A stretch of 40,474 bases of DNA from Desulfovibrio sp. (GTDB taxonomy: Bacteria > Desulfobacterota > Desulfovibrionia > Desulfovibrionales > Desulfovibrionaceae): contig JAFQNG010000063.1 of assembly GCA_017396005.1 (NCBI GenBank), positions 1 to 40,474 of the forward strand, read 5' to 3'. The number at the start of each line of letters is the position of its first letter. Position 1 is the stretch's first letter. A model generated the notes under the pieces. It was given only the letters and a program-made list of their open reading frames with translations. It had not been told where the DNA came from and ran no database searches. Shown one piece after another: positions 14,975 to 22,713 of the stretch. A program made the position numbers and the translations under genes.

Positions 14975-17134
14975 TCAGTGCTCTTCCGTATCGCGCACGA
15001 CCTCCAGAATACAGGGCAAAGCCCGGATGCCCTCTATGAGCTGATAGAGCTGGGTACTGTCACGCACCTCTACGGTAAAACGCAGCTTGGCCCGCCCATC
15101 TACCAACACATCCATGTTCAGGCCGGTGATGTTAACATTGTTGCGTGCGAGCGTTGCAGCCACTTCGGCCAGTACCCCCTGCTGATTGCGAGCCATGACA
15201 AAAATACCCGCTTCGTAGGGCTTTTCTTCCCCCCCATCCCAGTGCACCGAGATCAGGCGCTCCGGCTCCATATTGGCCACATTGGCACAGTCAGTACGGT
15301 GCACAGTAACCCCCATGCCCCGGCTGATATAGCCGATAATGGGATCTCCCGGCACAGGATTGCAACATTTGGCAAAGCGCATCAGCACACTGTCCACACC
15401 TGATATGCCAACGCCCTCTCCCTTGCGGGCAGAGGCATCCCTGCTCTCCTTCACGCTGGGAGCAGCCGGGGCAGCCGGGCTTACCTCACTGGGATGCAGT
15501 ACTGCGTAGAGCCGATTGAGCACCTTGCGCGGCGTGATGTGAGCATAGCCTACTGAGGCGATTAGCTCATCCACGCTGTCAAAATTCATATCCTGCGCAA
15601 CCAGGGCCATATGCCCTTCCTTGAGGGCCCTGCCGACGTTCAGACTGACCTTGCGCCCCTCCTTCTCCAGCATGTCGCGGCCAAGGGCTACGGCATGAGC
15701 ACGCTCTTCTGTACGCAGGTAACGCTGTATGCGGCTGCGGGCACGGGCCGTCTTGACCAGCTTCAGCCAGTCACGATTGGGGTTGCGTACCGGGTCGGTG
15801 ATGATTTCAACAATATCACCGTTCTTCAGCTCCGTACTCAGAGGCATGAGACGCCCGTTGATCTTGGCTCCTGCGCAGTGCTGCCCTACCTTGGTATGAA
15901 TGACAAAGGCAAAGTCTAGAGGTGTAGCCCCTTCAGGCAGCTCCTTCACGTCACCAGCCGGGGTATAGACGTAGACCTCGTCCTTGAAAAGATCCATCTT
16001 CAGCGAATGCATGAACTCGCGAGAGTCTGCCTCTTCGCCCTGACGCTCGAATATCTCGCGCAACCAGGAGAACTGCTCCAGATCACGGCTGTTGACGCGT
16101 CCCTTCTCTTTGTAGAGCCAGTGTGCGGCTACACCATGCTCAGCCTGACGGTGCATGTCTTCAGTGCGTATCTGAATCTCAATGCGCTCTCCCTCAGGCC
16201 CTATGACTGTAGTATGAAGACTCTGGTAGCCGTTGGCCTTGGGCATGGATATATAGTCTTTGAAGCGCCCGTGAACAGGCCGCCACTGTGAATGCACCAA
16301 CCCCAGCACCGCATAGCAGTCTCTGATATCTTTCACCAGCACTCTGAAGGCCATAATGTCATGCATCTCGTCCAGAGTCAGCGACTGGGACTGCATCTTC
16401 TTATAAATACTGTATATATGCTTGATGCGCCCGTAGACGTCTCCGCATATCTGATTGTCGGCCAGCAAATCGCGTATGAGCCTGACCACCTTGTCGATGA
16501 TCTGTTTTTCCACTACCTGATGCCTGTCCAGCCAGTGATCCACCTGGTTATAGACATCAGGCTTCAGATATTTAAAGCTTAAATCCTCCAGTTCGCGCTT
16601 CAGCAGATGCAGGCCGAGCCGGTTGGCCAGCGGAGCATAAATATCCATGGTTTCCTGCGCGATACGACGCTGTTTATGCGCCTTCTGGAAATCCAGGGTG
16701 CTCATGTTGTGCAGACGGTCTGCCAGCTTGACCATCAGCACACGCATGTCGTGACTCATGGCCAGGATCATTTTACGTATGTTTTCGGCCTGCGCCTCCT
16801 CCTTGTTCTCAAAAGGAATGAGGCTGATCTTGGTGACACCATCCACAATATCGGCCACATCTTCGCCGAAGTTCTCATCTATCTCTTCGATGCTGGCCCT
16901 GGTGTCTTCTACAGTATCGTGCAGCAGGCCTGCTGCCACCGTGGGCTCATCAAAACCCATGTCAGCCAGCGTATTGGCCACAGCCAGGGGATGCGAAAGG
17001 TAGGGCTCACCAGAAAGACGCGTCTGACCGGCATGGGCCGTAGCCGCATAGACATACGCCTTCTGTATCAAGGCCAAGTCAGCGTTCTGATTACCGGAAG
17101 AGACCTTGTCGAGAATTTCCTGAATGCGGATCAT
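14975..17134 (-). CDS. rsh: Bifunctional (p)ppGpp synthetase/hydrolase, RelA/SpoT family
   Basis: This 719-residue protein makes and degrades the stringent-response alarmone (p)ppGpp. The N-terminal HD hydrolase has H48 and HDTVED at 72-77. The synthetase region (about 230-345) has RFKD at 290-293, the RxKD signature of bifunctional enzymes rather than the ExDD of synthetase-only RelA, and then the PKANGYQSLH motif. TGS (about 385-445) and C-terminal ACT domains follow. The start at 17134 gives the usual N-terminus; the frame is open further upstream, into the preceding gene, without family support. A solute-binding protein gene ends 86 bases upstream on the same strand, so co-transcription is possible. 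Confidence 0.95.
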   Translation of the reverse strand: MIRIQEILDKVSSGNQNADLALIQKAYVYAATAHAGQTRLSGEPYLSHPLAVANTLADMGFDEPTVAAGLLHDTVEDTRASIEEIDENFGEDVADIVDGVTKISLIPFENKEEAQAENIRKMILAMSHDMRVLMVKLADRLHNMSTLDFQKAHKQRRIAQETMDIYAPLANRLGLHLLKRELEDLSFKYLKPDVYNQVDHWLDRHQVVEKQIIDKVVRLIRDLLADNQICGDVYGRIKHIYSIYKKMQSQSLTLDEMHDIMAFRVLVKDIRDCYAVLGLVHSQWRPVHGRFKDYISMPKANGYQSLHTTVIGPEGERIEIQIRTEDMHRQAEHGVAAHWLYKEKGRVNSRDLEQFSWLREIFERQGEEADSREFMHSLKMDLFKDEVYVYTPAGDVKELPEGATPLDFAFVIHTKVGQHCAGAKINGRLMPLSTELKNGDIVEIITDPVRNPNRDWLKLVKTARARSRIQRYLRTEERAHAVALGRDMLEKEGRKVSLNVGRALKEGHMALVAQDMNFDSVDELIASVGYAHITPRKVLNRLYAVLHPSEVSPAAPAAPSVKESRDASARKGEGVGISGVDSVLMRFAKCCNPVPGDPIIGYISRGMGVTVHRTDCANVANMEPERLISVHWDGGEEKPYEAGIFVMARNQQGVLAEVAATLARNNVNITGLNMDVLVDGRAKLRFTVEVRDSTQLYQLIEGIRALPCILEVVRDTEEH

Positions 17135-17220
17135 GGCATGTCCCGAAATAAAAGGAAAAACAACTTTTTTTCGACTATGTTCCGACTTACGGGGCCTTGT
17201 CAACGGTCCGGCCGGGCTTT

Positions 17221-18834
17221 CTATTCTATTATGGTATAGCGCTGTAAAGCCTTGGGTACCCACCATTTATCAAAATTATACATAATGCCCGCCAGAGCCG
17301 GTCTGATGCCCATAAAGCGGCGCTGTACCACAGGCAGGGCATATGGTACAAAAAGAAAACAATAGGGCTGTTCGGCCTCCAGTATTTCCTGCACTCTGTG
17401 ATAGAGAGCCGTACGAGTCTTCTGATCAGGCGTAATGCGGGCCTTTTCAAGCAGTGCGTCCAAGGCAGCACTTTTGTACTGCACGAAGTTCAGACCGCCC
17501 TCAAAAGCCTGCGACGAATGCCATATCTGATACAGATCCGGATCATGCGGAATAGTCCAGCCCAGCAGCACGGCATCAAAACGACCCTTATTGACGAACT
17601 CCTTGATAAAGGCCGCCCATTCCACTGTACGAATGCGCACATCCACACCCAAAGCCCGTAACTGTGACTGTATGAGTGTGGCTGTCAGAATACGCTGCTC
17701 ATTACCCTGATTGGTAAGGATGGTGAAAGCCAGGGGGTGTCCGTCACGGTCCAGCAGGCCATCACCGTCATGATCGTCAAAACCTGCTTCTGCAAGCAGG
17801 GCACGGGCCGCCGCCACATCCTGTCTGACAGGGTTGATATGCGGATGATAGGCCCAGGAGCCCGGCTTGAACGGGCCGAAAGCCGGCACCCCCTGCCCCA
17901 GCAAAACCCCCTTGATGATATCGTCCCGGCTGATGCCCATGGAGAGCGCACGACGCACCCGTACATCCTGAAAAAAAGGATGCCTTTGATTGAACCCCAG
18001 AAAAATATAGACTGAAGCCAGATAGCGATATTTGGCAAAATCTTTTTCCCATTCCGGCCCCAGTGTCTGCCGCAGATATTGCAACGGGCTCAGGTCCATC
18101 ACGTCCAGCCGGCCGACTCTGGTCTCCATGAACATGGTAGCTCCGTCAGGAATGATACGATAAACTACCTCGCTGATATACGGTCTGCCTTCAAAGTAGG
18201 TGGGTGAAGCGCTAAGAGTAATGCGGCTGCCTGCGTCCCACGACTTGAGCCGGTATGGCCCGGCCCCCACAGGCTTGCGGGCAAAGGGCGTCTGACGGAT
18301 GTTCTGACCTTCCAGCAAATGTCTGGGCAGAATAGGATTCATCCAGGAGGCAACTGCACGGGCAAAAAACTGCTCATAATGCACTTCAAAGGTATAGCGG
18401 TCCAGTACACGCAGCTCCCTGACGCGCAGAAAATCTTCGGCATAGGGGCTGCCTGTATCGGGGTCGATAACCAGGCGATAGGTAAAGGCCACATCGTCGG
18501 CCGTCAGCTCCTGCCCGTCTTCCCACAGTATGCCTTTGCGCAGGGTAAAACGCATCAGCCGCCCGTCATCTTCCATGGTCCAGCTTTCAGCAGCCCAGGG
18601 CTCGACCTGCAGATCCTTGTTATAGCGCAGAAGTGCCACATAGAGATGGCCGGCAATCTCATGCGAGGCCGAATCAGCAGTCAGATAGGGAATAAGGTTT
18701 GACGCTTCGCCGATGCTGCCAAAAAGAATGCGGTCGCCACATGCCGGTGTATCTGACGATTCATCAGCTGCAGCAGGAGTGACCAGAATGCTTAAAAGCA
18801 GGCTCAGAGAGAGTAAAAAAAATAATTTTTTCAT
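17221..18834 (-). CDS. ABC transporter solute-binding protein, family 5 (peptide/nickel type)
   Basis: A 537-residue exported protein of the DppA/OppA/NikA class. It begins with a typical signal peptide (MKK, a leucine-rich core, cleavage near AAA at about 22) and has the family's PYLTADSASHEI-like N-terminal region, WEDGQELTADDVAFTY, the GAGPYRLKSW motif and the RRALSMGISRDDI region. No permease or ATPase genes are beside it, so it is an orphan that must share a transporter encoded elsewhere. The start at 18834 is chosen from the signal peptide; no clear Shine-Dalgarno sequence is seen. The ligand cannot be inferred. Confidence 0.9.
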   Translation of the reverse strand: MKKLFFLLSLSLLLSILVTPAAADESSDTPACGDRILFGSIGEASNLIPYLTADSASHEIAGHLYVALLRYNKDLQVEPWAAESWTMEDDGRLMRFTLRKGILWEDGQELTADDVAFTYRLVIDPDTGSPYAEDFLRVRELRVLDRYTFEVHYEQFFARAVASWMNPILPRHLLEGQNIRQTPFARKPVGAGPYRLKSWDAGSRITLSASPTYFEGRPYISEVVYRIIPDGATMFMETRVGRLDVMDLSPLQYLRQTLGPEWEKDFAKYRYLASVYIFLGFNQRHPFFQDVRVRRALSMGISRDDIIKGVLLGQGVPAFGPFKPGSWAYHPHINPVRQDVAAARALLAEAGFDDHDGDGLLDRDGHPLAFTILTNQGNEQRILTATLIQSQLRALGVDVRIRTVEWAAFIKEFVNKGRFDAVLLGWTIPHDPDLYQIWHSSQAFEGGLNFVQYKSAALDALLEKARITPDQKTRTALYHRVQEILEAEQPYCFLFVPYALPVVQRRFMGIRPALAGIMYNFDKWWVPKALQRYTIIE

Positions 18835-18870
18835 TAATTGCGCCGAGATGGTTGCTTTTGTCTTTCCACC

Positions 18871-18886
18871 TGTGCTAAATAGCACA
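18871..18886. promoter_or_regulatory. Operator-like palindrome in a divergent intergenic region
   Basis: TGTGCTA at 18871-18877 and TAGCACA at 18880-18886 form perfect 7-base arms around AA. It sits between the divergent solute-binding protein and SNF2 genes (starts at 18834 and 18956). The symmetry fits a dimeric repressor or activator; I do not recognise the regulator. Confidence 0.45.
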
Positions 18887-18906
18887 AGAATCAAGAACCT
18901 GTTACG

Positions 18907-18934
18907 GCAGGCTTTGCCCTGTAAGAAAGCCTGC
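18907..18934 (+). promoter_or_regulatory. 9-bp hairpin in the SNF2 gene leader
   Basis: GCAGGCTTT at 18907-18915 pairs perfectly with AAAGCCTGC at 18926-18934. It ends 12 bases before the GAGG ribosome-binding site at 18947-18950. It may influence translation or be a short attenuator; no T-run follows. Confidence 0.35.
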
Positions 18935-18955
18935 AAATCCAGTACTGAGGGCTGC

Positions 18956-21900
18956 ATGAGCCGATCTGAACAGAGCGTTGTCCATGAACTTTGCCAGACT
19001 TTCCTCAAGGAAAGCGTGCCGGAATATATCCGTGACACAGCCTATTATATCCTGTCTGAAGGCGGGGTGCAAAAAATAAATATCCAGGAAGGCGAAACCT
19101 GGGAGGTGCAGGGGAGCATACAGGGCGAGGATTTTCAGGTCTATACCCCCAGCCTCAGTTTTACCATCACAGACCGCAGCACGCGCCATCAGTGCAACTG
19201 TTCAGATGCTTTCACCGGTATCTGCCGCCATGTGGCGGCCCTGGCCCTGCGACTTGCAGAAGAGCTGCGCAAGGAACAGGGGCATACCGAAGAACTGCCC
19301 CCCCCCAATGTTGACTGGAAGCAGAGCTTCCGCAACTTCTTTTCAACTGATGCAGAACCGGAGGCCGGACGCCACTATCTTATTTTTCGCTTTGCGCCGG
19401 AACAGGGGCGACTGCTGGTCTCCTTCTTTCGCGCCAGACAGAACAAGTCCGGTCTGTCCAGTGTACACGCGGAAGTAACGCTGGAGCAGCTCATCAACAA
19501 CCCTCAGTGGTGCGAATTTTCTCCACAGCTGCCGCATGTGGCCCGACAGATAGGCCAGCATCTCGATTATTACGGGCACAGGGTTGAAGTCCCCGACGGG
19601 CTGGTTTCCTGGTTCTTCTGGTCGGTTCGCAGAGAATATTATCTGCTCTGGAAAGATACCGACAAGCCCTGCCGCATAGAAAGCACCCCCTTTGCGCTCA
19701 AGCTCAAACCCAATCTGGATGACGCCGGCTTCAGCTTTGATGTGCTGCTCAAACGGGAGGGACGCCCGCCGCTGCCCATTACAGCACAGGTTGAAGAAGA
19801 TGGTCAGAGCGTAGCCCGCGAAGAAGCAGAGCCCATAACCTTCCACGGTCAGATGCCGCTGTGGGTGTGCTACAACCACAAGTTCTACCCGGTGCAGACA
19901 GGCCTGTACCCCTCACTGGTGTACAGCCTCATCCATGAGCGTCCTGTAGTGCCGCACAATGAAATCTCGGAATTTCTGGACCGTGTCTGGACCCGTCTGC
20001 CCGCCTCCGAGCTTTATCAGCCGGAGGAGTTCCTCAAACTTATGGAGCCGGTTTTTCAGCCTGCATCCTATAATCCCAAGCTTTTTCTGGATGAAGAGGG
20101 CAGCCTGCTCACCCTTGAGGTAGATAATATCTACGAAACAAAACATGGTGAGTTCAGCCTCAACGGCCCCAACCCGGATTTTCAGACAGGCAGCTACGCC
20201 TACGAAGGGCAGACCTATCTGGTACGCCGCCATCAGGAAGAAGAAGCCCAGCTCATGGCCGAGCTGGTCGGCATGGACTTCCAGTCCCGTTCCAGTAAGC
20301 TCTGGTTCCTTGAGCCGGAAGAAGCCATCACCTTCCTGCTGGATCATTATCCCGGCCTGGTTGAGCGTTACCGTGTTTATGGTGAAAAAGCACTTTCACG
20401 CTACAAGGTGCGTACATCCAAGGCTGTCATTACTGCCCAGGTCACCAGCAACGAACAGAAAAAATGGTTCTCACTGGACGTCAGTGTGGAGTATGACGGA
20501 CAGTCTCTGCCGCTGGAAAAAATATGGAAGGCATGGTCGCGGGGCAAGCGCTATGTGCAGCTCAAAGACGGCTCCTATACCAGCCTGCCCGAATCCTGGC
20601 TGGAAAAACTGGCTCACAAACTCACGGCTCTGGGGCTGGATCCGTCAAAACCGCCACAGCAGAAATTCAAACAGTTTGAAGCCCCTGTGCTGGACAGCCT
20701 GCTCGATGACCTGCCCAATGCCGTTACAGATTCATTCTGGAACACTTTGCGCGAGAAGATACGCTCCTTCCGCGAGGTACGCCCCGTAGCACCCCCCAAG
20801 GCGCTCAATGCCAGCCTGCGCGCCTATCAGCAGCAGGGCCTCTCCTACCTGAACTTTTTATCAGAATACGGTTTTGGCGGCATTCTGGCTGATGAAATGG
20901 GCCTGGGCAAGACAGTGCAGACCCTGGCCTTCATTCAGTATATGGTGGAGCGCAAGTACCACGGCCCCAACCTCATCGTGGTACCGACCTCGGTACTGCC
21001 CAACTGGGAACGCGAAGCTGAAAAATTTGTGCCCAAGCTGCGCCGTCTGATTATTTACGGTACACGACGCGAAGGCATGTTCAAGCGTATCGCCTCATCA
21101 GATCTCATCATCACCACCTATGCACTGCTCAGGCGAGATCTGGAGGAGATGGAAAAACACGAATTCAACACCGTCATCCTCGACGAAGCCCAGAATATCA
21201 AAAATCCCAATACCATCACGGCACGGGCTGTGCGTCGCATCAATGCACGCATGCGGCTCTGCCTCTCCGGTACACCTATCGAAAACAATCTTTTCGAACT
21301 CTGGTCACTGTTCGAATTTCTCATGCCGGGCTTTCTTGGTTCACAGAGCGCTTTTCAGCGCGGCATCATCAAACCCATCAAGGATGGCGATACGGAAACC
21401 CTGGACTATCTGCGTACTCGGGTACGCCCCTTCATCCTGCGCCGTACCAAGGCAGAAGTGGCCAAAGACCTGCCGCCCAAGGTTGAAAGCGTTACCTGCT
21501 GCGCCCTGGAGGAAGCCCAGGCCGAACTTTACGCCGCCCTGGCACGCAAACTGCGCAATCAGGTACTGGCCGATGTGGACCAGAAAGGCCTGGCCAAAAG
21601 CCAGATGTCCATCCTGGATGCCCTGCTCAAGCTGCGCCAGATCTGCTGCCACCCGCGGCTGCTCAAAATCGATCTGCCCGGTTTTTCCACCAATCTGCCC
21701 TCAGGCAAGTTCGATGCTTTCAAGGATATGGTAATGGAAATCGTGGAAGGCGGGCACAAGGTGCTGGTCTTCTCACAGTTCGTACAGATGCTGCACATCA
21801 TCCGGCAATGGCTGGAATTTTCACAGCTGCCCTTCTGTTATCTGGACGGAGCCAGCAAGGACCGCTTTGAGCAGGTAGACCGCTTCAACAATAATGCCGA

Positions 21901-22207
21901 TATCCCCATCTTTCTGATTTCACTCAAGGCGGGCGGCACAGGACTTAACCTGACCTCAGCCGATTACGTTATCCACTACGACCCCTGGTGGAACCCCGCA
22001 GTGGAAAGCCAGGCCACAGACCGTACCCACCGCATAGGCCAGACGCGCCAGGTTTTCTCGTACAAACTTATCTGCCAGAATACGGTGGATGAAAAAATTC
22101 TCAAACTGCAGGAGGCCAAGCGCGGCGTAGCCGAGGCCATCATCCCCGGTCAGGACACATGGAAGTCGCTGACCAGAGAAGATCTGGAAATGCTCTTTGA
22201 AGTCTAG
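18956..22207 (+). CDS. SNF2-family DNA helicase/translocase with SWIM zinc finger
   Basis: A 1083-residue bacterial SNF2 protein. A SWIM zinc finger lies near the N-terminus (C80-x-C82, C90-x-H92). A long middle region without recognised motifs follows, then the ATPase core: DEMGLGKT at 646-653 (Walker A), DEAQ at 743-746 (Walker B), LSGTPIENN, and the second RecA half with FSQFVQM, GGTGLNLT and HRIGQT. Such proteins move along double-stranded DNA and remodel protein-DNA complexes; the bacterial role is poorly known and the SWIM finger may bind DNA or protein. GAGG at 18947-18950 supports the start at 18956; the frame opens earlier, over the divergent gene. It stands alone as a transcription unit. 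Confidence 0.93.
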   Translation: MSRSEQSVVHELCQTFLKESVPEYIRDTAYYILSEGGVQKINIQEGETWEVQGSIQGEDFQVYTPSLSFTITDRSTRHQCNCSDAFTGICRHVAALALRLAEELRKEQGHTEELPPPNVDWKQSFRNFFSTDAEPEAGRHYLIFRFAPEQGRLLVSFFRARQNKSGLSSVHAEVTLEQLINNPQWCEFSPQLPHVARQIGQHLDYYGHRVEVPDGLVSWFFWSVRREYYLLWKDTDKPCRIESTPFALKLKPNLDDAGFSFDVLLKREGRPPLPITAQVEEDGQSVAREEAEPITFHGQMPLWVCYNHKFYPVQTGLYPSLVYSLIHERPVVPHNEISEFLDRVWTRLPASELYQPEEFLKLMEPVFQPASYNPKLFLDEEGSLLTLEVDNIYETKHGEFSLNGPNPDFQTGSYAYEGQTYLVRRHQEEEAQLMAELVGMDFQSRSSKLWFLEPEEAITFLLDHYPGLVERYRVYGEKALSRYKVRTSKAVITAQVTSNEQKKWFSLDVSVEYDGQSLPLEKIWKAWSRGKRYVQLKDGSYTSLPESWLEKLAHKLTALGLDPSKPPQQKFKQFEAPVLDSLLDDLPNAVTDSFWNTLREKIRSFREVRPVAPPKALNASLRAYQQQGLSYLNFLSEYGFGGILADEMGLGKTVQTLAFIQYMVERKYHGPNLIVVPTSVLPNWEREAEKFVPKLRRLIIYGTRREGMFKRIASSDLIITTYALLRRDLEEMEKHEFNTVILDEAQNIKNPNTITARAVRRINARMRLCLSGTPIENNLFELWSLFEFLMPGFLGSQSAFQRGIIKPIKDGDTETLDYLRTRVRPFILRRTKAEVAKDLPPKVESVTCCALEEAQAELYAALARKLRNQVLADVDQKGLAKSQMSILDALLKLRQICCHPRLLKIDLPGFSTNLPSGKFDAFKDMVMEIVEGGHKVLVFSQFVQMLHIIRQWLEFSQLPFCYLDGASKDRFEQVDRFNNNADIPIFLISLKAGGTGLNLTSADYVIHYDPWWNPAVESQATDRTHRIGQTRQVFSYKLICQNTVDEKILKLQEAKRGVAEAIIPGQDTWKSLTREDLEMLFEV

Positions 22208-22219
22208 CGCACAGTAAAC

Positions 22220-22248
22220 GTAAGTCCCGCCTGTCAGGCGGGACTTAC
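22220..22248. terminator. 12-bp hairpin between convergent SNF2 and Sel1-like genes
   Basis: GTAAGTCCCGCC at 22220-22231 pairs perfectly with 22237-22248 around a 5-base loop, 12 bases after the SNF2 stop. No good T-run follows on either strand, but its place between convergent genes fits a shared terminator. Confidence 0.65.
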
Positions 22249-22288
22249 ACTCTGCATACTGGCAGTTGCAAGGCGTGCCAAGGCCCTC

Positions 22289-22609
22289 CTACTTTTCGAG
22301 AGTCTCTTCCGCTCTGGCGCTGTAGAGCTCGTCAAGATACTGTCCGGCCTCGCTGCAGCCCTGCTCCCGGGCCTGCAGCAGCCATTTTTCAGCCTTGTCA
22401 TATTCACGGTTTCTGAGGCTGTAACGACCAAGGCAACACAGAGCTTCCGCCTCACCAAGGTTTGCCGAGCGACAAAACCAGCTCAGGGCAATCTCTTCGT
22501 CACTGGTTATTTCCAGGCTCTTGTAGAACATCTCTACAAGAATCTTCAGACCTTTGTCGTCACCACTTCGGGCAGCGATAAAAATTTTTTCAACAGTATT
22601 GTCCGCCAT
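22289..22609 (-). CDS. Sel1/TPR-like repeat protein, small
   Basis: A 106-residue helical protein. The segments around ALSWFCRSANLGEAEALCCLG and EKWLLQAREQGCSEAGQYL follow the Sel1-like repeat pattern (alpha-hairpins with G/A and Leu at fixed places), which usually mediates protein contacts. Five cysteines are present without a metal motif. GGAGG on the minus strand is placed correctly for the ATG at 22609; the ATG two codons earlier touches it. It lies 105 bases downstream of the hybrid kinase on the same strand and may work with it, but that is inferred from position only. Confidence 0.65.
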   Translation of the reverse strand: MADNTVEKIFIAARSGDDKGLKILVEMFYKSLEITSDEEIALSWFCRSANLGEAEALCCLGRYSLRNREYDKAEKWLLQAREQGCSEAGQYLDELYSARAEETLEK

Positions 22610-22713
22610 GGTCATCCTCCGCTCATGGGGTAAATTCCTTCTGCAGTATACTCTGTTCACAGGAGGAGATAGTCATCATCCGGCATCTGTCCATAGCGCC
22701 ATCAAGCTCAGGC

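Noticed and set aside
18713-18955. N-terminal extension of the SNF2 gene from 18713
   Set aside because: It runs over the divergent solute-binding protein start and signal peptide and over the intergenic palindrome; ATG 18956 has its own GAGG.
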